Shown piece after piece: positions 49,949 through 59,400 of a DNA stretch of 64,000 nt. The stretch's first letter is position 1. Every line of letters begins with the position of its first letter. Source of the stretch: Rostratula benghalensis (Eukaryota > Chordata > Aves > Charadriiformes > Rostratulidae); contig VXAI01000244.1 of the NCBI GenBank assembly GCA_013399305.1, positions 240,800 to 304,799 of the forward strand, written 5' to 3'. A model generated the notes under the pieces. That model was not told where the DNA came from. It made no database searches and was given only the letters and a program-made list of their open reading frames with translations. Position numbers and translations under genes: made by a program.

Positions 49949-52574
49949 TTTACTGACTCAGGCCCTCAAAGCGTAATTATATCCCCTATGTGGTATCCTT
50001 CTAGGCAGTTTCACTCTGAAGTTTTTTAATTATATGAAAGCTGCCATTCCTGCCAGTAAGGCTGCAGCATTATTGATTTCAACAGCCCATCAAAATACTG
50101 AATAAAAAATGATGGAATCAATCTCTGGTGAAAATGACTAAACTGCCCACGGAAACGCTCTTCCTCTTCAGGCCACATTAACATTCATCACCTTAATGTG
50201 GAGAATCTCTCTGTGCAACGTTACTACCTAAAGGACAACTGGAATCCTTTGTGCAGGCATCTCAGTGCTGCTGGAAGAGGGTGCGTATCCCAAGGAGACA
50301 CTTTGCTTACACACATGGCACTGGAGCAAACATCCCACAATATTTCCCTGTAAAGTCCAATATTACTACCTGCTGGGTTTTTCTCTCCCCCTGAAGAGGG
50401 AATTCGTTGCACTAACAGTGCCAGGCTGAGAGCCCTGGTGAGGGGGCTCCGAGGGCTGTGTGTGCAGGGGCAAAGCCCGGCACCCAAACCTTCTCTGCAG
50501 GGCTCTGGCGGTGCCCCCAGTCTGCGGCCGAGCACTGATCCCCGGGGCACGGGGGCTCCCGCAGCCCAGCTCCCCATTTCTCACACCAGCAGTGGGGGAT
50601 CTTTCCACTCCTAAGAAACGCTGCGTTAGGAACGGGACTGCAAACCAGGAGGCAGCAAAATAACACCCATTTCACTCACCAGACCCATAGAGGCAAATAA
50701 CCAAGAGACCCGGCTACTGCGTCCTGTTCCCGCTTTCCCTGCTGGTAAACGGTCTTCTCTGCTTTGTAATTTCAATTAGCAACACCTCCACGGTCATTCT
50801 ACCAGGACGGAGTGGTGATGCACGGTGACCTGACCAGCTGCAGTACACTGCATCCTCATCTCCCCTGCTTTCTCAGGGGAGCCTCCTTAGAAATCTCTCC
50901 TGTACTTTTATAACTTCGGTGGTAAATTCCAGGTTACCTACATTAGCTGCTGAGGCACTATAAATACTTGACATATAATTGTTCTAATAAAACACTGGTA
51001 ACTCGTAAATGACTTACACATTTTAAAATCAATTTTTAAAGATAAAAATGGGTCCTTCCATGCTGGCAGATGTGGGGGAGCTATAAATATCTCAGCTATG
51101 GAAGGGAGAGGAGAGGGGTGCTCTTCTGTGGAAGTTTAGCTCCGTTTCCCTGTGACCAAGAGATGCAGCTGGTTAAGAAAACTTAGTGTGCACAGCTTCA
51201 TTTTCAAAGTTGTCCCATTTGATCCTCAGAATACACAAAAAGAGAGGCTTTTTCAGCTATAAATTGTCTGGAGGACTGAGAGGGAGACAAGAAGTCCCCT
51301 ATTGCAGAGGTTTTGCTTTTTCTTGTCCATGAGCCCTTGGAACTCCACCCCCCCCCCCCAGGAAGGGACCGAAAATCAGGGAGAGCGAGGGCTGTATTTG
51401 TAACTTAGAGCTGCACAAACTGAGCTGAGTGAAAAAAAATCTGAAGTAACTAGTTTATCTACAGCACGTAGAAAGAGTCCTCCTTTTCTGCGTGCCTGGG
51501 TGCTGGTAACTGCTAACCTGCCCATTTAGGCTGGAAAGCAACTGCCCGGGCTCAAAATATACTGCAGTTGAGAGAGTCTTTTCAGCTGGCATAGCAAACA
51601 CAACTTCAATTCTAATGAGCTTATATTTAGCTATACTCGTATTTCACGCTTTAATTACCATAATTTCTGCATGTACTTTGAAAGGAACTAGTTAGCAAAG
51701 GATCGGTACCCTGCTGATGACATTTAGAACCTGGTACACAAAATTAATTTCCCTCCTCCTGATCTAAAAAAGTCAGCATCTGTAGAGCAAAGGGTCTGTT
51801 TTCTTCAGCTAATTACGAGGACAGTGAAATGGTGCAAGGAAATGTGGTAGAAAAGCCGGTGGGCTGAGCCCCTGTCCCCTTCCCGTGGCTCCCGAGCCCA
51901 TCTGGGTCCCTCCCTGGCCACCCCTGGCTCCAGCAGGTCCCCTGCGCTGCAGCTCCTTCCTGGCACCAGGGTTCCATCCCCAGCTCAAACAGAAACCCCA
52001 GGGTCGCAGCCGGGTCACTGGAGCTCTGGAGGAAAACTTTACAGAATGCAGTGATTTCTATTTGCCTAAAGGGTGGAGAAATAAACGATGGGCTCTTACC
52101 AGAGCAGCTCCCACCAGCAATGTCACACTTAATAAATGTCTCTTCCTAGCCTCATGAAAGCAGAAACAAACCAGAAATCTCCTAGTGTTTTCTTTCTAGC
52201 AGCAGACAGGGATGATTTTAAAATACGACTGATAAACATACTGTGAGTTCCACTGCTGGTGGGAGCGAAGAGCCTTGAGATCCTTCGTTCTCTCCTTTCC
52301 TGTCCTTGTTGGGTCAGGCTCAGGCAGCAAAGACAGCTTTGCTTTGAAGCAAAACATGTCAGCCAAGGCTCCGGTAGCCTCTCCCACTCACGTATTCCTT
52401 TCCCTTTGCAATCACATCGGATAATAAAACTTTCTGCAAAACGTTCACTCCCTCGCTCCGTTGGAGAGATTTAGGAGCAAAAGCAACAGGCTCAGGGTAA
52501 ATGCATGCAAACTTCTCCCTCCCTCCCAGTCAGCCCAGGGAGCCCCATCTTGCCGCCTCGCAGCGATGCCTTAC

Positions 52575-52722
52575 CTGGCAAGGGAAGCCCCTCGCAGCGC
52601 CCAAAAGTAGGGCTAAATGTGGGGAAGTGGAAGGAAGAGGGAGCAGTCACTCCTCAGGATAGAAGGTGAGCTGTGCTGCCTGCCTCTTGACTCCCTCGCT
52701 AAATGCAGTCAGGAGCAATCAG
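52575..52722 (-). other. KCND3: Candidate non-coding KCND3 exon 1
   Basis: On the minus strand CTTGCCAG is followed by GTAAGG at 52574, the best donor consensus upstream of the coding exon. A TATA-like element lies about 30 bases beyond the proposed 5' end. The right-hand boundary is a guess based on TATA spacing. The CpG island further upstream is an equally plausible, or additional, start region. Confidence 0.35.
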
Positions 52723-52746
52723 TAACTGTGATCATCATTGTGAAAG

Positions 52747-52754
52747 TATATATA
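52747..52754 (-). promoter_or_regulatory. TATA-like element upstream of candidate exon 1
   Basis: TATATATA occurs in the minus-strand context CTCTCTATATATACTTTC, about 170 bases upstream of the GTAAGG donor. It could position a start near 52720. AT dinucleotide runs are common, so this is suggestive only. Confidence 0.3.
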
Positions 52755-53475
52755 GAGAGATGACTAAACAGCTTCTCCTCGGTACTGCCTAAATCCCTGC
52801 CGAGACGGAGTCTCTCTCTCCTGAGCTCGCTCCGGTTGCCCCCTCCCCTCCCCGGACGGCTCGGAGCTGTGCTCTGCCTGCCCAGCCCAGCTGAACTCAG
52901 CCCCCGGGCCCTGGGGACCCCGCTGGCCTGGGGGCAGGGGGAGCTGACCCCACTGGCCCCAGGGAGGCAGACTGGGCGGCGAGGCTGGAGACGTGTGGTG
53001 CGAGCTAACAGAGGCTCCGGCAAATGGAGGCATTAAACACACAGCAGAGCCGACCCCTCATGCTAATGTGCCAGCCACGGCACGGGGGGGATGAAGGGGG
53101 AAAAGTATGGGATGAATTTCACTGGTCCCTCCGGGAGCTCCCTCTGTGTCCCAGACTCTCAGGCAGGTGGGAACCGTGCAGGAGAGATCCCTTCTCCTGG
53201 ATAAGAAAATGAGCAATTCCTCCAGCATCACAAACCTACAGCCAACACCTCAGCCGGGGCAGGAGGCTACATTCCAGAATAAAAATAATTCATTCAGCCT
53301 TGAACTGATCTTTCCTTCTCTCCTCCCCTCTTCCCCCCACCTGTCCCCTGTCCCCCTCGTCCTGCTGTTCTTGCTTGCCCTGCTCCTTGGCAGCTCTTAC
53401 CATCCTGTCTCCACCTCAGCATCCCTCTTTCATCCTCCGTCAGAAGTTGCACTCCACAGGCTCAGAGATGCTCGC
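52755..53475. promoter_or_regulatory. KCND3 upstream flank between TATA candidate and CpG island
   Basis: GC-rich DNA from about 52.8 to 53.0 kb contains many CCC and GGG runs and a few CpGs. It is followed by mixed sequence with a C/T-rich patch at 53.30-53.41 kb. A donor-like ATG then GTAAGA lies on the minus strand near 53394. No coding exon is recognisable. Confidence 0.35.
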
Positions 53476-53602
53476 TCATTTATCTGTTTGCCGGCGAATC
53501 TCCAGTAAATAAATAACTCTTAAGCGCAAATCAGAGGGAACCGGTCTTGCCCTGCTCTGCCGGGCAGCTCCCGGCGGGGTCTGCTGCGCCGCGGCGGTAG
53601 TT

Positions 53603-53623
53603 GGTGACTTCCCTGAAGTCACC
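53603..53623. promoter_or_regulatory. Perfect 9-bp inverted repeat in CpG island
   Basis: Arms GGTGACTTC and GAAGTCACC flank CCT. TGACTTC/GAAGTCA resembles a bZIP-type half-site pair. TACGTACGTG follows seven bases later. The palindrome is seen directly; a binding function is inference. Confidence 0.6.
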
Positions 53624-53762
53624 AGGGGAATACGTACGTGGAGGAGAGGAGCGGGGCTGCCTCGCCATTGCCTCGCGTCCCCGCACGGCTCGGGACCGCA
53701 CCTCAGCGCCGGGAGTTCGGGGGCTGGCGGGGGCTGCGCGGCCGCCGGGTGGGGAGGAGCGG

Positions 53763-54367
53763 NNNNNNNNNNNNNNNNNNNNNNNNNNNNNNNNNNNNNN
53801 NNNNNNNNNNNNNNNNNNNNNNNNNNNNNNNNNNNNNNNNNNNNNNNNNNNNNNNNNNNNNNNNNNNNNNNNNNNNNNNNNNNNNNNNNNNNNNNNNNNN
53901 NNNNNNNNNNNNNNNNNNNNNNNNNNNNNNNNNNNNNNNNNNNNNNNNNNNNNNNNNNNNNNNNNNNNNNNNNNNNNNNNNNNNNNNNNNNNNNNNNNNN
54001 NNNNNNNNNNNNNNNNNNNNNNNNNNNNNNNNNNNNNNNNNNNNNNNNNNNNNNNNNNNNNNNNNNNNNNNNNNNNNNNNNNNNNNNNNNNNNNNNNNNN
54101 NNNNNNNNNNNNNNNNNNNNNNNNNNNNNNNNNNNNNNNNNNNNNNNNNNNNNNNNNNNNNNNNNNNNNNNNNNNNNNNNNNNNNNNNNNNNNNNNNNNN
54201 NNNNNNNNNNNNNNNNNNNNNNNNNNNNNNNNNNNNNNNNNNNNNNNNNNNNNNNNNNNNNNNNNNNNNNNNNNNNNNNNNNNNNNNNNNNNNNNNNNNN
54301 NNNNNNNNNNNNNNNNNNNNNNNNNNNNNNNNNNNNNNNNNNNNNNNNNNNNNNNNNNNNNNNNNNN
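53763..54367. other. Assembly gap, 605 N
   Basis: A run of 605 unknown bases inside the CpG island. The missing sequence probably contains the core of the island and possibly a transcription start or 5' exon. Confidence 0.99.
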
Positions 54368-54470
54368 GGAGCGAGCGCCGCCGGGGCGGGCGGGACCCGG
54401 GGCCGGGGGGCGGCCATGGGGGGCTTTGCATGGGCGAAGGCAGCAGCGACCCTCCGGGGTGTGGGGAGGT

Positions 54471-54713
54471 ATGGGGGGGGTGTGACTGTGGGGGTGTGTG
54501 TGTCTACGTGTCTGTGACTGTGTATCGTGTCTGTGTGTGTGTGACTGTGTCTGTGTGTTTGTGTGTCTGTGACTGTGTGTGTGTGTGACTGTGTGTGTTG
54601 CTGTGTCTACATGTCTGCCTGTGACTCTGTGTGTCTGTGTCTGTCTGTGACTGTGTCTGTGTGTGTGTGTCAGTGACTGTGACTCTGTGTGTGTGTCTGT
54701 GTCTGTCTGTGAC

Positions 54714-54744
<31 letters not shown>

Positions 54745-54881
54745 CTGTAACTGTCTGTGTGTCCGGGTCTGTGTGTGTCTGTGTGTCTGTGATTCTGTGT
54801 GTGTCTCAGTGCGTGTCTGTGGTTCTCTGTGTGTGTGTGTCTCAGTGGGTGTCTGTGTGTCTATGTGTGTGTGTGTGTGTT
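54471..54881. repeat. TG-rich simple repeat with CTGTGAC-type interruptions
   Basis: About 410 bases are built from TGTG, CTGTGACTG and GTGTCTG words, including an uninterrupted (TG) run near 54718-54743. It starts immediately downstream of the CpG island on the plus strand. Alternating purine-pyrimidine DNA of this kind can adopt Z-form. Confidence 0.95.
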
Positions 54882-55132
54882 GTTTCTCTGCTGTTTTACA
54901 ATCGGGGAAATGTGGACTTGGCAAAGCCACCCCCAACCAGGTCCCGTGTTCAGGTGATTTCCTGTGCCTAGAGCATGGCTTTCTTCCAAGAACTCTTATA
55001 CCAAAGCCTTATTAAAAAAACACTAACAAAACCCTCAAACAAACAAACAAAACAAAAAAACCCACACAAAACCCAACCAAACCAAATAAATAGAAAAGCC
55101 ACAAATCCTCAAATATTTCAACACTCAGGATT
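54882..55132. other. Non-coding spacer with A/C-rich patch
   Basis: From about 55010 to 55100 the sequence is A- and C-rich, with CAAA and ACCAAA words. No gene is visible. Confidence 0.6.
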
Positions 55133-55314
55133 CAGGCATTGGAATGATCTCCCCAGGGAAGCGGTGGATTCCCCATCACTGGACACTGTTTAAAGGTTGA
55201 GCTGAACAGGGTGCTGCAGAGTCTGGGCTTTTGCCAAGAATGTTTGGACCAGGGGACAAGGATGGTCCTTGAGGTCCCTTCCAGCCCGGGATTCTGTGGT
55301 TCTATGATTCTATG
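55133..55314 (+). mobile_element. CR1 LINE 3' fragment (copy 1 of pair)
   Basis: The sequence runs from a GGAATGATCTCCCCAGGGAAG segment, broken here for length, through GAGGTCCCTTCCAGCC to the diagnostic CR1 tail ATTCTGTG, GTTCTATG, ATTCTATG. CR1 is the dominant avian non-LTR retrotransposon and is usually 5'-truncated, as here. The left boundary is approximate. Confidence 0.85.
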
Positions 55315-55332
55315 GGTCTTGATCAGGGAGGG

Positions 55333-55598
55333 GAGCGATGGGACAAGGGGCGATGGTTTGACCCTGAAAGAGGGGAGATGGAGCTGAGCTGTGGGGAAGA
55401 ACTTGTTTGTTGTGAGGGTGGTGAGAGCCTGGCCCAGGTTGCCCAGAGAAGCTGTGGCTGCCCCATCCCTGGAGGGGTTCAAGGCCAGGTTGGAGGGGGC
55501 TTGGAGCCACTGGGCTGGTGGGAGGTGTCCCTGCCCAGGGGGGCTCAACGACCTTTAAGGTCCTTTCCAACCCAAACAGTTCCATGATTCTGTGATTG
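55333..55598 (+). mobile_element. CR1 LINE 3' fragment (copy 2 of pair)
   Basis: It begins around GGGACAAGGGGCGATGG and includes GTGAGGGTGGTGAGAGCC and GGTTGCCCAGAGAAGCTG. It ends in TTCCATG, ATTCTGTG, ATT. It follows copy 1 by about 20 bases in the same orientation. Its core is almost identical to the copy at 43.9 kb, so the two belong to the same subfamily. Confidence 0.9.
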
Positions 55599-56307
55599 CC
55601 TGTTTGGAATATCTGAGCTGGAGACTCTGATACCAGAACCTTGACCAGTCCAGTTCAGTGTCTCAACATTGTCTAATTGCTGATAAGTCAATGCAATTAT
55701 TAAAAAATAACACTAATTTCTGAATTTCAGGTCGTGGGTAATCCTCCCCCAGAACAATTTCCCCCCAGTTGTCCTTGCAAGTGCAATGTATTCAGTCTTT
55801 AGAACAGGGATACAGCAGTTGTGTGCTGGACACTCTGCTGCAAAGTGAGTCCTGAAACTTCTATGAGAAACTTTCAGTGACTGGAGGAATTTAATCAAGT
55901 CAAAGCATCCAGAACCCGTCATTATTAGACATCTTCAGAGCTGCTTTCCTCTTTAAAATACTTCCTGTATCTCTACTTGCTCTTTTCCTCTTGCAGATGC
56001 TCAGAAGAAAGCAAGACCAGAAATGTCATTTGGCTTTTACTGGTGTATGAGATTTTTCTGTGATTTCCAATGTCATCACTTCATAAAACTCCTCTCATCA
56101 GGCATGCTCTGGCCTCACTCGTGGCTGGCTCTGGCCTGGCTGTGATTCTGAACAGCTTCTCCCCCATGACTCGGCCCCCTTTTAACTTCCCATCTCTATT
56201 AAAAAGCTAATTTGGGAACTCTTTTTCAATGCTCCCAATTTTGTATTTTTAAATAGAGTATGAAAGTCAAAAGCAAGCTGGCTGCAGATAGTCTGATGTG
56301 AAAATAT

Positions 56308-56456
56308 TCCTTCTTCTCTCTTATTCTTTTTATTTATCTTTTTCTTTATTTGTTTCTTTGTTTCTTTATCTCTTTTTCGCTCTTTAAATCTCTCTGGTTT
56401 TCCCTCTTTCTCTTTTGCTCTTTCCTTCTGCCTTCCCCTTTCTCTCTCTTTCTAGG
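56308..56456 (+). repeat. Pyrimidine-rich tract of about 150 bases
   Basis: Runs of TTCT, TTTC, TTTA and CTCT continue with few purines and end in CTCTCTTTCTAG. The end resembles a splice acceptor on the plus strand, but the following sequence is not recognisably coding. Confidence 0.85.
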
Positions 56457-59400
56457 AATATCTCCTTGGGTTCTACTGCACCAATTGTAGCTTTCATTAA
56501 AACTTTCTGAACAGTTTTTTCTTGCTCTGTTACTGAAAAGTAGAACCTGCTAGCGTTAAAACAAGCCACGTATGCAGAGGAATGGCTGGAATAAACTATT
56601 CAAGGTTAAATATCAATATTAAATATAGTTCACTTGACTTTTTAGCTCTGCCTTTTTCTTCGGTATTTATATCTTGTGCCTCTATAGTGTAATTTATTTA
56701 TTGTGGTTGTTCTTTACACCGGGCACTGTCCTGCATTAATTCTGCATCTCAGCATCCCATTGAGTTGGTGACCGTGCTGGGTAAGCATTCTGTAATGGCA
56801 GGGGCAGTAATAAAGCTCCCTTCATTGCTTGAAATTACAGCTTGCTGTAACCTCGTAGCTTTGTAGTCTGATTATGTCCTACAGGTTGTGCCAGCAGCTT
56901 CCTTGCCTTGCATCCAAGCTTGTGAAAATGCCTGCACAGATTCAAGAAGATTCTTGTTATCAGGTTAAAAAGTCTTGAAGGAAAAAGTCACTCATTTTCA
57001 AGCACCTTCTTAAAAAGGTTCCACACAGGGAGATGTTGAAGGTTGGGGGCTTTATTTAGGATGACTGTATTAGCCCCACTTTGGGGACCACTGCAGAATT
57101 CCCTGGATGCTGTTTGCACCCCTGTGCAGTTCTCAGACCTGTCCGCCCGAGCCCTCGCTGTGTGGTGGATGTTCCACATCCCTGCCTCCCTCTCCAGCCT
57201 TTCCCAGCCCTTGGCACTTGGGAACCAGGGGGTTGCTTCAAGGCCACCTCCCATTTACAGCACGTTCAGTTTTTTTCTCCCTCTATGTTTGGAGATTTTC
57301 CAACCTGAAATAAAGCCTCGCAGGCAGCTGCGTTCTGCCACTTCTGGCCAAAAGGGAAGAGGAAGGAGCCATGGATGGGGTCCAGCAGCTCCCTTAGCTC
57401 GCCAGCAGCTGCGAAATTTTCTGCTCAGCTGACCTTAATGAATCAAGAAAAGATCACACATGAGAGTAGAGGGAAGAGACCCTCGAAGGAGAGCAGTGAT
57501 ACTGAATGAGGGCTTTGATTTATTGCCCTCTGTCTCTCCCCGATGCAGCCCACGGCTCGCTCTTCCAGTCTCATTTCCCTGCAACAGCTCATGGGGGATT
57601 GGGATTAACTGGCCGTTTTCCACGTTATCAACATCCAAACGGGTGTCACGAGAGCCGTGTGTGATCATTCCTGATCAGGGAGGGGGCCGGGTGTGTAGCA
57701 GGAGGCAGGAAGGGAGGACGTGGGGCTGTTCAGGAGCTGGTAGAGCTGTGAGAGCTGCTGGATCAATTAGCTGGGAAGAGAATTAGTGTGTGTGGTGTGT
57801 CTGCTTGTGAGACAACACTGCCTTTAGTCATGCCTTGAAAAGGAGGATGCCAGGGAAATCCAGTCTCACCATCCTGAACTGAGCACAGTTTTTACTGGTA
57901 CACGCTGCCGCCAGCGCCTGATGTGGCTCTGCCTTGTGCTGCCTGAAGGATTCTTGGAAAGAGGGGAGCTGGGGCAGAGCGATGCCAGTGAGGGGGGAAT
58001 TGGGGCAATGGGCTCAAAGCCCTGTAAGACCAGAGGAGTTCTTTGCTGCTTTTCCACACTCTTCACTGCTGACACTTCAGTGCCCCACAGCCCGGGCAGG
58101 ACCCCACACACCGTTCTTTACCCCACTGCTCTGCAGCAGGTTCCTTTGCAATGGTCTGTCTGCTGCCAGCCAGGAATCCTCCCAGTTATGAGCCAACCAA
58201 GGCTAAAAAAGCTCTGAACGGAGCAAAGCACGAGTCACTGCTTTGATCTCACACACGTTGGGTTAACCAGTCACCACCAAAGTAATCAGCTTTATCTCCT
58301 GGAAGTTGAGAGACCAATTAAAAAAAGCAAAATAAAAAAAACCCCACCAAACCAATCTGAAATTGGTGATTAATGTTAAATTATCAGGTTTGAATGGTTA
58401 CCAGAGCTAAAGTGATGCTGGAGGTTTCGCTGCTAGAGTCAACAATACAATAAACTGCAATTGCAGTTTTTGGGTGCCTCATAACTGGTAAATCAGATCT
58501 GCAGAGCTATACAGTTACTGCAAATTTAAGGAGTTGTTCTTTCATTTTTAAGAGTGCATTTTAAATCAAGTCAACAGCCATAAAGCAATATACAGCCTGC
58601 CTGGGTATTGTCTGGGGAATGGGCCCTGGACTATCATGATTCCTTTTTATTATTATTAGATATGGGGGTGGGAAATGTGTTCAGCTGACCAGAGTACGGG
58701 GTGTGTAACATCACCAAAAGTGACTGGGTCTTCTCTACACAATACCTGCACTTTGGGTACTTGGTTTGGGGCAAACCAGGGTGGAAACCAGCTGCTTCCA
58801 AGTCAGTGCCTCACCGTGCCTGGTGGGGGTGGCCAGGGGGAGCCAGAAGCTTCACTTTTCTCTTTTTCTCTTTTAATTTTTTTTTCCAGCTCACCTGCTT
58901 GCTATAAGCTCTTCACCATGTGAGATCGTTATGTTAATGCATCAATGAGTGTGGCCTGGGCTGGGAGGGGAGATGATGAAAGGCTGCCAGGAGACTTGCA
59001 AACTCTGAGGCTGCTTCTCCAGCCCTCCCTGTGTCCAGGGAAGGAGCTGCCCACCCTGGTGGCAGAGCCCCTTCCAGACCCCAGTGCTGGGCAGCTGGGA
59101 CCCAGAGGGGCAGGAGGAAGAGTGACCTGGATGCTGGTTCCCCTGTGGTGTGTTAGATCAAGCTGAGCTGTCCCTGGCTCCCTGCTGCCTCGTGCTGTAA
59201 GGACCCACTGCCTGTCACCCCCTGTGCACAGCTCTGTGCTCACTGCTCACACCAGCAGCCATGGACCTGTGTCTGTGAGGTTAGTCCTGGATTCTGAATC
59301 TATGCAAAAAATTGTGGTTTTCTGCTACAATGCCTGGGGACCTTTGGATGTCTTTTGACTTGGATAAAGTATTGTTAAAATATTTGTGAGTGCAGAAGCC

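Larger units (their letters stand above)
48801..52574 (-). other. KCND3: KCND3 intron 1 (inferred)
   Basis: There is no recognisable coding sequence between the acceptor at 48801 and the best upstream donor at 52574. The AT-rich part at 49.8-50.1 kb holds a 21-base perfect palindrome and several TAAT motifs. A further AT-rich patch lies at 51.58-51.69 kb. A C12 run is at 51348-51359. Other donor-like sites on the minus strand, near 50679 (CTG then GTGAGT) and 52099 (CTG then GTAAGA), mean the true 5' exon or exons could lie inside this interval. Confidence 0.5.
53476..54470. promoter_or_regulatory. CpG island with internal assembly gap, probable KCND3 promoter
   Basis: Both sides of the gap are dense in CpG: 53530-53762 on the left and 54368-54460 on the right, including GGGGCGGG Sp1-like boxes. 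The island is about 5 kb upstream of the first coding exon, where a vertebrate channel gene's promoter would be expected. It could also be bidirectional. Apparent long reading frames across it consist mostly of unknown bases. Confidence 0.6.

Noticed and set aside
53476..54588. Open frames of 242-316 codons on both strands across 53.5-54.6 kb
   Set aside because: About 200 codons of each are unknown bases in the assembly gap, and the remainder is CpG-island or TG-repeat sequence.
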